Shown here: positions 33,351-41,230 of the stretch, one piece after another
Position numbering within the stretch: the first letter of the stretch is position 1
Layout: each line of letters opens with the position of its first letter
Assembly (NCBI RefSeq): GCF_029714325.1
Contig: NZ_CP121666.1
Coordinates: 8,401,001 to 8,465,000 of the forward strand
DNA: 64,000 nucleotides
Source of the DNA: Bradyrhizobium sp. CB1717
GTDB lineage: Bacteria; Pseudomonadota; Alphaproteobacteria; Rhizobiales; Xanthobacteraceae
Reading direction: 5' to 3'
Notes under the pieces: model-generated
What the model saw: the letters and a program-made list of their open reading frames with translations, nothing else
Told to the model about the DNA's origin: nothing
Databases searched by the model: none
Translations under genes and position numbers: made by a program

Positions 33351-35051
33351 ATGTCGAAGAAGTCCCTGTTCAAGGCGCTGACCGAGACCGGCCCGCTGAT
33401 CGCGCTGGGGACGGCGCTTGCGATATTGGTCTCGGTCGCGGGACCCGCTTCTGCGCAGTTCTTCAACTTCCCCGGCTTCGGCGGCCCGCCGCAACGTTCG
33501 GCCCCGCCGCCGCGCCAAGGCGGTGGTGGTGGCGGCTGGTTCGGCGGCGATTTCTTCGCGCCGTTCCAGCAGCAACAGCAGCAGGCGCCGCGCCAGGATT
33601 TTTCGCGCGCACCGGCACCAGCCAAGCGCGACACCACGCCCGACAAGAACGTGCTCGTGATCGGCGACGCCATGGCCGACTGGCTCGCCTACGGCCTCGA
33701 AGATGCCTACACCGAGCAGCCCGACATGGGCGTCATCCGCAAGCACAAGACCACGTCCGGCCTGATCAAGTACCAGCCGAAGGGCGAGCCTTCGGACTGG
33801 ACCGCGGCGGCGAAGGGCATCCTCGAGACCGAGAAGCCCGACGTGATCGTCGTCATGCTCGGCCTCAACGACCGCATCGCGATCCGCGAACCTGTCGCCG
33901 ACAAGTCGGACAAGGACAAAGACAAGGACAAGAAGAACGACAAGGGCGCCCGCGCCAAGCAACCTGCGAAGCCCGGCGACGCCAAACCCGACACCGCCAC
34001 CAAGCCGGACGACAAGCCTGCCGATGCCGACCTGCCGCAGGATGACGCCGACAATGCCGACACGCCTGCGGCCGCTCCGGAAAAGACGGCGCGCAATCCC
34101 AACGGCCTCTACGAATTCCGCGACGAACGTTGGGTCGAGCTCTACACCAAGAAGGTCGAGGAGCTGGCCAATCTGCTCAAGGCCAAGGGCGTGCCGGTGC
34201 TCTGGGTCGGCCTGCCCGCGATCCGAGGACAGAAAGGGACGGCCGACATGCTGTTCCTGGATTCGCTCTATCGCGAGGGCGCGGCCAAGGCCGGAATCAC
34301 CTATGTCGATGTCTGGGACGGTTTCGTCGACGAGGCCGGCCGCTTCCTGCAGAAGGGCCCGGACTTCGAAGGCCAGATCCGCCAGCTCCGCAGCTCCGAC
34401 GGCGTCTACTTCACCAAGCCGGGCGCGCGAAAACTCGCGCACTATGTCGAGCGCGAGATCACGCGCCTGCTGGCGGGGCGCTCCGGCCCGATCGCGTTGC
34501 CGAGCGAGCCTGCGACGCCCGACACCAGCGCCGAACCCGGCAAGCCCGCGCCCCGGCCGCTCGCCGGCCCGATCGTGCCGCTGGTCGCGGCTTCGATCTC
34601 GACCGATCAATTGCTGGGCGGCCCGGGCTCGCGTCCCGCCGCCGTCGATGCACTCGCTGCGAAGACGATGGTGAAGGGCGAGCCGCTGTCGGCGCCCGCC
34701 GGACGCGCCGACGATTATGCCTGGCCCCGCCGCGAGGTCGGCCGCGAGCAGGCCAAAGGCGATACGCCGATGGCGGCGACGACGCCTGACGGCGCCACCG
34801 CCTCTCCCAATGCATCGGGTGCGGCCGCTGCGATCGCCCCGCCCAAGCTCGCGCCGAAGAAACCGCCAGTCGCGCCACAGCAGCAGCAGCCGGCGCAGGC
34901 CACGCCGTCGTTCCGGGATTTCTTTGGCTTCGGCTCGCCGCCGCCGGCGCCTCGGCAAATGACGCCGGCACCCGGACCGCGCAATCCGGCGCAGAACCCT
35001 GCGATCCCGCGCCCGCCCGGCAATGTCGGGCGCGCGGCGGAAGTTAGGTAA
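33351..35051 (+). CDS. DUF459 SGNH-hydrolase-fold exported protein
   Basis: This is a 566-residue exported protein. It has a signal anchor (TGPLIALGTALAILVSVAGPASA), a Pro/Gln/Gly-rich stretch, then the DUF459 SGNH-like fold from about residue 100 (VLVIGDAMADWLAYGL, VVMLGLNDRIAI, SSDGVYFTKPGARKLAHYVE). A Lys/Asp-rich linker interrupts the fold (DKSDKDKDKDKKNDKGARAK), and the C-terminal 180 residues are Pro/Ala-rich and disordered-looking. The classic GDSL serine is Ala and the DxxH histidine is Tyr, so hydrolase activity is doubtful. Its place after a lytic transglycosylase and galU suggests a role in the cell envelope (inference). Confidence 0.85.
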   Translation: MSKKSLFKALTETGPLIALGTALAILVSVAGPASAQFFNFPGFGGPPQRSAPPPRQGGGGGGWFGGDFFAPFQQQQQQAPRQDFSRAPAPAKRDTTPDKNVLVIGDAMADWLAYGLEDAYTEQPDMGVIRKHKTTSGLIKYQPKGEPSDWTAAAKGILETEKPDVIVVMLGLNDRIAIREPVADKSDKDKDKDKKNDKGARAKQPAKPGDAKPDTATKPDDKPADADLPQDDADNADTPAAAPEKTARNPNGLYEFRDERWVELYTKKVEELANLLKAKGVPVLWVGLPAIRGQKGTADMLFLDSLYREGAAKAGITYVDVWDGFVDEAGRFLQKGPDFEGQIRQLRSSDGVYFTKPGARKLAHYVEREITRLLAGRSGPIALPSEPATPDTSAEPGKPAPRPLAGPIVPLVAASISTDQLLGGPGSRPAAVDALAAKTMVKGEPLSAPAGRADDYAWPRREVGREQAKGDTPMAATTPDGATASPNASGAAAAIAPPKLAPKKPPVAPQQQQPAQATPSFRDFFGFGSPPPAPRQMTPAPGPRNPAQNPAIPRPPGNVGRAAEVR

Positions 35052-35070
35052 TTTTCTGTACTGAGGTCTC

Positions 35071-35200
35071 GTGTCCCGGAAGCGCTGCAACGCTCCTTGG
35101 CGTTGCTGCGCAGAGCCGGGACCCAGTTGCGGCATCAACAAAGAACAGGCCCCGGCTCAGCAACGCGGCGTTACACGCCGCATTGCGTCCGGGGCACGAG
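35071..35200. repeat. Palindromic repeat family R4 (copy 2)
   Basis: GTGTCCCGGAAGCG at the left and GCGTCCGGGGCACGAG at the right, with the inner GAGCCGGGACCCAG and CCCCGGCTCAGC halves as at 1826-1955. Confidence 0.75.
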
Positions 35201-35214
35201 TGTGTGTTTGGTTC

Positions 35215-35589
35215 CTAGCCGTAATAGCGCCAGCGCGGCGGCGGACGGCGGGCGGGGCGCGACATCAGCAGCGCGAGCGCAAAGCCGATGCCGCCGGCAA
35301 CGAGCAGCGCGCCGAGCGGATTGTCCTGCACTTTCTTCGACAGCGCCTGCGTGCCATCACGGAAGGTGTCGCCGCTGTTCTCATAGGCGTCCTTGGCATA
35401 GCTCGTCGCGGTATCCGCAGCGTCGCGCACCGCATCCTTGGCCTGGCCGTAGAGGTTCTGCACCGCGCCTGCAGCTTCGCGCGCCTTGCCCGACGCCTCC
35501 GTCTTGGCATCGCCTGCCATGTCTCCGACTGCGCCTTCCGCGCGTCCGGCGTATTCCTTGGCTGATCCGACAATCCGATCCGTGTCCAT
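35215..35589 (-). CDS. CsbD-like/DUF883-like stress protein (124 aa)
   Basis: The protein begins MDTDRIVGSAKEYAGRAEGAVGD, the CsbD-like Lys/Ala/Glu repeat helix, and continues with apolipoprotein-like helices (AKDAVRDAADTATSYAKDAYE). The C-terminus looks like DUF883/ElaB: DNPLGALLVAGGIGFALALLM, one membrane helix, then a basic RRPPPRWRYYG tail. CsbD-type proteins are stress-induced and DUF883 proteins anchor to the inner membrane, so this is probably a membrane-bound stress protein. An AGGAGGAGC site precedes the ATG. Confidence 0.85.
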   Translation of the reverse strand: MDTDRIVGSAKEYAGRAEGAVGDMAGDAKTEASGKAREAAGAVQNLYGQAKDAVRDAADTATSYAKDAYENSGDTFRDGTQALSKKVQDNPLGALLVAGGIGFALALLMSRPARRPPPRWRYYG

Positions 35590-35669
35590 GATGCTCCTCC
35601 TCGGGGGTCAGCCCAAGTAACCGATCAGGCGCAGCGCAGTTCCAAGTCTCGACGAAAGTGTAGTGTGTG

Positions 35670-35755
35670 GCCCGGATGGAGCGCAGCGTAATCCGGGACA
35701 GCGTCAGTCGTATTGAACGACCCCGGATTGCGCTGCGCTCCATCCGCGCTACGGG
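35670..35755. repeat. Palindromic repeat family R3 (copy 1)
   Basis: GGCCCGGATGGAGCGCAGCG and CGCTGCGCTCCATCCGCGC form the arms, with inner AATCCGGGA and CCCCGGATT. Copies lie at 37396 and 61208. It ends six bases before the SDR stop. Confidence 0.8.
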
Positions 35756-35760
35756 ATCCT

Positions 35761-36498
35761 CTACAAGATCAGACCGCCATCAACGACCAGCGTCTGGCCG
35801 ATGATGTAGGACGACAGCGGCGAGGCCAGGAACAAGGCTGCGCCTGCCATGTCGGCCGGCGTGCCCAGTCGCCGCAGCGGAATGCGCGACAGCGCCGCTT
35901 CGAGCCGCTTGGGATTGTCAGTCGTCACCTTCGTCATCTTGGTGTCGACGAGGCCGGGCGCAATGCCGTTGACGCGGATGCCGTCCTCGGCCCAGGCCTC
36001 GCCCAACGTGCGCGTCAATCCGACCGCGCCGGTCTTCGAGGCGTTGTAGGCGGGATTGCCCATCGTGGAATGAAAGGCGGCGGTCGAGGACACCATGATC
36101 AGCGCGCCCTTCGCATCCCGCAACATGGAATGAAACCGCGTGGCGCAGGCCATCAGGCTCATCAGATTGACCTCGACGACCTTGCGGAAGCCGCTCATCT
36201 CGAACTCGCCGCGGCGATAGATCACCGCGCCCTGCGCGAGCACCAGGATGTCGAGCCGATCGAACGACGGCTTGAACGCTTCGATCGCAGCGGCATTGCT
36301 GACGTCGAGCTGCGCATAGGAAAGACCGGTGAGATCGGAGCCTTCTTCGGCTGAATATTCCGTTGCGTGAGCACGCGTGCCGCAAACGGCGACAGCTGCG
36401 CCCCGGCTGCGAAAGGCCTGTGCGATGCCGTTGCCGATGCCGCTGGAACCGCCGACGACCAGCACCTGCCTGCCTGAAAAATCCAGCTCGTTCGCCAT
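35761..36498 (-). CDS. SDR-family oxidoreductase (245 aa)
   Basis: This is a classical short-chain dehydrogenase. The start MANELDFSGRQVLVVG follows GGGAGG; longer in-frame extensions are not supported. The cofactor motif is GGSSGIGNGIA (about 16-26). The catalytic Ser is in IMVSSTAAF (137-138), and the active-site YNASK is at 151-155. The usual C-terminus (SYIIGQTLVVDGG) is present. One substitution is AQGAV where many SDRs have NNAG. The partner SDR is divergent, 99 bases away, so both may be controlled together. The substrate is unknown. Confidence 0.9.
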   Translation of the reverse strand: MANELDFSGRQVLVVGGSSGIGNGIAQAFRSRGAAVAVCGTRAHATEYSAEEGSDLTGLSYAQLDVSNAAAIEAFKPSFDRLDILVLAQGAVIYRRGEFEMSGFRKVVEVNLMSLMACATRFHSMLRDAKGALIMVSSTAAFHSTMGNPAYNASKTGAVGLTRTLGEAWAEDGIRVNGIAPGLVDTKMTKVTTDNPKRLEAALSRIPLRRLGTPADMAGAALFLASPLSSYIIGQTLVVDGGLIL

Positions 36499-36597
36499 CG
36501 CGGCCTCCCATTTTGTCTTGCTTGTTTGACCTCTCTGCGGATCGATGCCAGCCTTGTCAATCTCATAACAACAAGCAAAACGCAGCGAGGAAACAGC

Positions 36598-37377
36598 ATG
36601 TCCGAGTTCAAAGAGCTCAGCCGCTCCGTGAAGGGCCTGACCGTTCTCGTCACCGGAGCTGCCAGCGGCATGGGGCGCGCCACCGCACGCGTGTTCGCAA
36701 GCGAGGGCGCGAACGTCGCTGTCACCGATTATGACGAGCAGGGTGGATTGTCCGTCGCGAAGGAGATCGCGGCGAGCGGCGGAACAGCGAAGGCGTGGAA
36801 GCTCGACGTTGCCGACGCCAGCGAGATCAAGCGCGTGGTCGGCGATGTCGCCGCGCATTTCGGCGGGCTCGACATCGTCGTCAACAATGCCGGCATCTCC
36901 GTGCGCGTTGCGATCGATGACGAAGCTTACGAGGACGCCTGGGCCAAGGGCATCGCCGTGATGCTGACGGCGCATCCGCGCATCATCCGCGCCGCGCTGC
37001 CGCATTTGCGCCGGTCGAAGAGCCCGCGCATCGTCAACATCGCTTCCACCGAGGCGCTCGGCGCCACCGCATTGCACAGCCCCTATTCGGCGGCGAAGGG
37101 CGGCGTCGCGAGCCTCACCCGTTCGCTCGCGGTCGAGCTCGGCCGTGAAGGCATCACCGTCAACTGCATCTGCCCGGGCCCGATCCGCACCGCCATCACC
37201 GACCGCATTTCCGAGGAGCACAAGACCATCTACGCCAAGCGCCGCACCGCACTCGGCCGTTACGGCGACCCCGAAGAGGTCGCGCATATGACGCTGAGCC
37301 TGTGCCTGCCGGCGGCGTCCTTCCTGACCGGCGCTGTGATCCCGGTCGACGGCGGGCTGATGGCGCGCAACGCGTGA
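36598..37377 (+). CDS. SDR-family oxidoreductase (259 aa)
   Basis: This is a second classical SDR. The start MSEFKELSRSVKGLTVLVTG follows GAGGAA. The cofactor motif is TGAASGMGRATA, NNAGIS is intact, and the active site is NIASTEALGATALHSPYSAAKG. The C-terminus SFLTGAVIPVDGG is standard. It is divergent from the previous SDR and upstream of a TfdA-like dioxygenase on the same strand. The group looks like a small degradation module for an aromatic or xenobiotic acid, or an opine-like compound (inference). Confidence 0.9.
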   Translation: MSEFKELSRSVKGLTVLVTGAASGMGRATARVFASEGANVAVTDYDEQGGLSVAKEIAASGGTAKAWKLDVADASEIKRVVGDVAAHFGGLDIVVNNAGISVRVAIDDEAYEDAWAKGIAVMLTAHPRIIRAALPHLRRSKSPRIVNIASTEALGATALHSPYSAAKGGVASLTRSLAVELGREGITVNCICPGPIRTAITDRISEEHKTIYAKRRTALGRYGDPEEVAHMTLSLCLPAASFLTGAVIPVDGGLMARNA

Positions 37378-37395
37378 GAGCTGTTAAAGGATCGC

Positions 37396-37480
37396 AGCCC
37401 GGATGGAGCGCAGCGTAGTCCGGGGGTCTCACCTCGCGGAAAGACCTTCCCGGATTTCGCTACGCTCCATCCGGGCTACG
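37396..37480. repeat. Palindromic repeat family R3 (copy 2)
   Basis: AGCCCGGATGGAGCGCAGCG to TACGCTCCATCCGGGCTACG, with GTCCGGG and CCCGGATT inner arms. It separates the SDR from the TfdA-like gene. Confidence 0.85.
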
Positions 37481-37580
37481 GGCTGCCATGCGCTCGAAGC
37501 GTTGACATCGTCGGACGCAGGAGTAGCTTTTTCACCGACAGAACGGGACCAACCGTTCGCGGCACGCGGGAGAGAACGTC

Positions 37581-38468
37581 ATGACGATCGCCATCCGGCA
37601 GCTTCAGAAACATTTTGTGGGCGAGGTGTCCGGCCTCGATCTGCGCAAGCCTCTCACACCTGACGAGGCGCGCGAGGTCGAGGCTGCCATGGACAAATAC
37701 GCGGTGCTGGTCTTCCACGACCAGGACATCAACGACGAGCAGCAGATGGCCTTCGCGCTGAATTTCGGCCAGCGCGAGGACGCGCGCGGCGGCACCGTGA
37801 CCAAGGAAAAGGATTACCGGCTGCAGTCCGGCCTCAACGACGTCTCCAATCTCGGCAAGGACGGCAAGCCGCTGGCGAAGGATAGCCGCGCGCATCTGTT
37901 CAACCTCGGCAACTGCCTGTGGCATTCCGACAGCTCGTTCCGCCCCATTCCGGCAAAATTCTCGCTGCTGTCCGCGCGGGTGGTCAATCCGAAGGGCGGC
38001 AACACCGAGTTCGCCGACATGCGCGCGGCCTACGACGCGCTCGACGAGGAGACCAGGGCGGAGATCCAGGACCTCCTCTGCGAGCACTCGCTGATGTATT
38101 CGCGCGGATCGCTCGGCTTCACCGAGTACACCGACGAAGAGAAGGAGATGTTCAAGCCGGTGCTGCAACGGCTGGTGCGGACGCATCCCGTGCATCGCCG
38201 CAAGTCGCTGTATCTCTCATCGCATGCCGGCAAGGTGGTCGGCATGAGCGTGCCGGAGGGACGCCTCTTGCTGCGCGATCTGAATGAACACGCGACGCAA
38301 GCAGAGTTCGTCTACGTGCACAAATGGAAGCTGCATGATCTCGTGATGTGGGACAACCGCCAGACCATGCACCGCGTCCGCCGCTACGACCAGTCCCAGC
38401 CCCGCGACATGCGCAGGGCGACGGTCGCAGGGACCGAGCCGACGGTGCAGCAGCAGGCGGCGGAGTAG
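37581..38468 (+). CDS. TauD/TfdA-family 2-oxoglutarate-dependent dioxygenase (TfdA-alpha-like)
   Basis: This is a 295-residue Fe(II) dioxygenase that couples 2-oxoglutarate decarboxylation to hydroxylation of a side chain. The iron triad is His115-x-Asp117 (NCLWHSDSSF) and His264 (NRQTMHRVRRY), with a 2-oxoglutarate Arg in the PRDMRRATV region. The N-terminus (FVGEVSGLDLRKPLT) and MWDNRQTMHR suggest the 2,4-dichlorophenoxyacetate/TfdA side of the family rather than taurine dioxygenase. In Bradyrhizobium, tfdA-alpha genes are known in 2,4-D degraders and in strains without that ability. The natural substrate here is open. Confidence 0.9.
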   Translation: MTIAIRQLQKHFVGEVSGLDLRKPLTPDEAREVEAAMDKYAVLVFHDQDINDEQQMAFALNFGQREDARGGTVTKEKDYRLQSGLNDVSNLGKDGKPLAKDSRAHLFNLGNCLWHSDSSFRPIPAKFSLLSARVVNPKGGNTEFADMRAAYDALDEETRAEIQDLLCEHSLMYSRGSLGFTEYTDEEKEMFKPVLQRLVRTHPVHRRKSLYLSSHAGKVVGMSVPEGRLLLRDLNEHATQAEFVYVHKWKLHDLVMWDNRQTMHRVRRYDQSQPRDMRRATVAGTEPTVQQQAAE

Positions 38469-38541
38469 GCCCGGCCGTCGTGGTGAAAAGGCAGCAACTG
38501 CAGAGATGCCGACGACAGGGCGCGGGCGCTTCAACACACTC

Positions 38542-38626
38542 CGTTATTGCGAGCGAAGCGAAGCAATCCAGAATCCCACCGCGTCGGGATTCTGGATTGC
38601 TTCGTCGCTTCGCTCCTCGCAATGAC
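38542..38626. repeat. Palindromic repeat family R1 (copy 3)
   Basis: CGTTATTGCGAGCGAAGCG to GCTCCTCGCAATGACG, with inner arms GCAATCCAGAATCCC and GGGATTCTGGATTGC. It lies between convergent tfdA-like and yqgE genes. Confidence 0.85.
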
Positions 38627-38657
38627 GTGGTGGGAGCTGAGCTACACTCAACGCCAG

Positions 38658-39302
38658 CTACGCGTGCCCCGCCTCGTTCGAGAGCATGCCGGGATCGATG
38701 CCGATCTTGCGCAGGGCGCGGCCGTATTTCTCGTCGACGTCGTCGCCGAAGATCAGGTCGGCGTCGGCATCGCAATGCAGCCAGCCATTGCTCTGGATCT
38801 CGGTCTCGAGCTGGCCCGGTGCCCAGCCGGCATAGCCGAGCGCGAGGATGGCGTGCTTGGGGCCGGAGCCATTGGCGATCGCGCGCAGGATGTCGACGGT
38901 CGCGGTGAGGCAGACACCGTCGTCGATCCGCAGCGTCGCCTTCTCGATGTAGAAGTCGCTGGAATGCAGCACGAAGCCGCGGCCGGTATCGACGGGACCG
39001 CCTTGCAGCACCTTCATGCTCTCGGCGTTCCCCGGCAGCTTGATGTGCTCGCCCTTCTTGATGATGCCGAGCTGCTGCAACAGCTCGGGGAAATCGATGC
39101 TGCCGGCCGGGTGGTTGACGATGATGCCCATGGCGCCTTCGGCCGAGTGGGCACAGAGATAGATCACCGAGCGCTCGAAACGGGGATCGCCCATCACGGG
39201 CATCGCGATCAGGAGTCGGCCGTCGAGATAACCGGCCGAATTGGGGAGCCCGGCGCCCGCGCCGCGGGTGCTTTCGCCCGTCCTCTTGCCAGTGGGAGCC
39301 AT
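38658..39302 (-). CDS. YqgE/AlgH family protein
   Basis: This is a 214-residue DUF179 protein. The family blocks are [56 protein letters not shown] and [14 protein letters not shown]. Its biochemical function is unknown; AlgH has been linked to regulation in Pseudomonas. The extra N-terminal 25 residues are low-complexity ([14 protein letters not shown]). It is divergent from the DsbD-N gene across 142 bases. Confidence 0.92.
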   Translation of the reverse strand: MAPTGKRTGESTRGAGAGLPNSAGYLDGRLLIAMPVMGDPRFERSVIYLCAHSAEGAMGIIVNHPAGSIDFPELLQQLGIIKKGEHIKLPGNAESMKVLQGGPVDTGRGFVLHSSDFYIEKATLRIDDGVCLTATVDILRAIANGSGPKHAILALGYAGWAPGQLETEIQSNGWLHCDADADLIFGDDVDEKYGRALRKIGIDPGMLSNEAGHA

Positions 39303-39444
39303 CGCTGAAGCACTCCGGTTTCAATTCCTATCCTGATGTCGGACCTAGCCGCTGTCAAATCAAGGCTTGCAGAGATTTGATTCGAGTGCATGCATCACAA
39401 GCAATTCAATGGTTTGCCCAGGTGTGACCCTGTAAAGACGTGCT

Positions 39445-40278
39445 ATGCTGACAAGAGTTCCCCTGCGTGCGGCGATTGGCGTCGCGACAACCCTGCTTGC
39501 GTCGGCGCTTGCCGTGCGCGCCGACGACGCCTCGCCCTGGCAGCGCGACGGACATTCCGCAGTGCGGCTGCTGGCGGGATCGCGTAGCGGCGCCGTGCTG
39601 CTCGGCGGTATCGCCTTCCAGCTCCAGCCCGGCTGGAAGACCTATTGGCGCATGCCCGGCGATTCCGGCGTTCCGCCGCGGTTCGACTTCTCGAAATCAG
39701 AAAATGTCGAAGCGGTGACGGTGATGTGGCCGGCGCCGCTGAAGTTCGACGACGGCGCGGGCGGCCATTCGATCGGCTATCACGACCAGATCGTGCTGCC
39801 GCTGCGCATCGTCGCCAAGTCCGCCGACAAGCCGGTGACGCTGCGTGCCGAGATCAACTACGCGGTGTGCGAAAAACTCTGCATACCCGTCGAGGCCAAT
39901 GCCGAGCTCGGCTTCAACAGCGTCGCATCGACCGAGGACGCGAACCTGCGTGCCGCACTCGACACCGTGCCCAAGCCCGCCACGATCGGTGATCCCAATC
40001 CGCTCACCATCCGCGACATCAAGCGCGACGGGGCCAAGAATGTGGTGGTCGACGTGATTGTGCCTGATGGCCGCAACGTCAATCTGTTCGTCGAAGGGCC
40101 GACGCCCGACTGGTCGTTGCCGATCCCCGCGCCGGTCGAGCCCAGCCCGCCCGGCGTGAAGCGCTTCTCATTTGAGCTCGACGGGCTGCCGCCAGGCGCC
40201 AAGGCCGAGGGCGCAGCGCTGAAGTTCACGCTGGTTGGGCCGGAGAAGTCGTACGAGTTCAATACGAACCTGGAATGA
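39445..40278 (+). CDS. Exported DsbD N-terminal (DsbC-like) domain protein
   Basis: The protein is 277 residues with a signal peptide (AAIGVATTLLASALAVRA). The body matches the periplasmic N-terminal domain of DsbD/ScsB-type proteins: QPGWKTYWRMPGDSG, then EINYAVCEKLCIPVEA, whose CxxxC is the redox-active pair of this domain. No transmembrane thiol-transfer domain or C-terminal thioredoxin domain follows, so this is a stand-alone domain. It may receive electrons from a separate CcdA-like protein. Related proteins are also annotated as cytochrome c biogenesis proteins. Confidence 0.88.
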   Translation: MLTRVPLRAAIGVATTLLASALAVRADDASPWQRDGHSAVRLLAGSRSGAVLLGGIAFQLQPGWKTYWRMPGDSGVPPRFDFSKSENVEAVTVMWPAPLKFDDGAGGHSIGYHDQIVLPLRIVAKSADKPVTLRAEINYAVCEKLCIPVEANAELGFNSVASTEDANLRAALDTVPKPATIGDPNPLTIRDIKRDGAKNVVVDVIVPDGRNVNLFVEGPTPDWSLPIPAPVEPSPPGVKRFSFELDGLPPGAKAEGAALKFTLVGPEKSYEFNTNLE

Positions 40279-40518
40279 TGTTTCCCGATCGTCCCCGCTC
40301 CCGTGCATATTGCACACGAGAACGTGTACTCGAGAAGCGCAGACGTCGGCCTCTGACGCTCAAGCGGAAATCTCACGATCAGCCAGAGCATTACCGTTCG
40401 TGGACCCAGAGCAGTCCCAATTTTGGCGATGCCGAGCAGCATGGTCAGTCTCGTAAGCGTCGTATAGGCTCTGCCAGACGTGGCAATCAGCGCCACGTCG
40501 AACCACAAGGAGCAAGCC

Positions 40519-40917
40519 ATGATGCTAAGGATTCTTGGCGCGGCCGTGGTTGCGGCATCCGCCTTGTTCAGTTCTGCTGCACCAGCGCAGTGGGCCCAAT
40601 CCAATCCGGATCTCTGCCAAGCTGAATTCGCCAACTGCACGGGTCTTGGAACCGGCAGTACCCCCGCCGGCCCTCGGTATCGGCAAGCATCTCGTCGAAC
40701 GGCGTATCAACAGTCGGCGCCAGTAGGCGCTCCCGCCGCCGGCAGCTGGGGCAATCCCGGCGGCTGGGGCAATTCCTACGCCATGTATGGCGGCGGCGTC
40801 GGCGGCGGTTACGGCTGGAACGGCAGCTGGTCTGCATATGCCGCTCGCAACGGCATCGTCTGCAGGCCTGGCACCACTTACAAGGGTGCCGACGGTCGCC
40901 AGCATCTCTGCCAATAA
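40519..40917 (+). CDS. Exported Gly-rich protein of unknown function (132 aa)
   Basis: AAGGAG precedes the ATG at 40519. The signal peptide (MMLRILGAAVVAASALFSSAAPA) is clear. The mature protein starts QWAQSNPDLCQAEFANC and has a Gln/Pro/Ser-rich middle. A Gly/Tyr/Trp-rich section then leads to NGIVCRPGTTYKGADGRQHLC, so two Cys pairs lie near the ends. I do not recognise a family. The C-terminal C-x(13)-HLCQ pattern recurs in small rhizobial secreted proteins as I recall them, but this is a weak memory. A hairpin lies 23 bases downstream. Confidence 0.6.
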   Translation: MMLRILGAAVVAASALFSSAAPAQWAQSNPDLCQAEFANCTGLGTGSTPAGPRYRQASRRTAYQQSAPVGAPAAGSWGNPGGWGNSYAMYGGGVGGGYGWNGSWSAYAARNGIVCRPGTTYKGADGRQHLCQ

Positions 40918-41230
40918 CCCATCCGCACTTGGGCTACGTCAGGCGGCCCCAAAGGGCCGCCTGTTTCATGCCCGACCGTGGTTGTCGTCCTGAGTGGGCC
41001 AACGTGGAGGCGACCAGACGCTTGTCTTCCAGCCGATGGTCGCTGGCCCCTCTCGGCACAGCACTCACCTCTTACTCGGCCTGACCACCGCGCCAGTTCA
41101 TGCGTACGCGCCCTAGGGCCGGGACAACATGGTTGACCCAACCGTATCTTAACGAATGGTTGCTAGGTCAAAGGCTGCCGCAGCATGCGGCGCTTGGTGC
41201 GGGATGCTTGGGGACCTCGACGTGGCCGTG
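40918..41230. other. 313-base intergenic region
   Basis: Besides the hairpin at 40941, I see no convincing gene, RNA or repeat here. The short reading frames on both strands have no ribosome-binding site and no family resemblance. The right half (TTGACC at 41133) could contain the flippase promoter, but no matching -10 is evident. Confidence 0.5.
40941..40966 (+). terminator. Probable terminator after the Gly-rich gene
   Basis: AGGCGGCCC and GGGCCGCCT form a 9-bp stem with a CAAA loop, followed by GTTT only. The T-run is weak. Confidence 0.55.
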
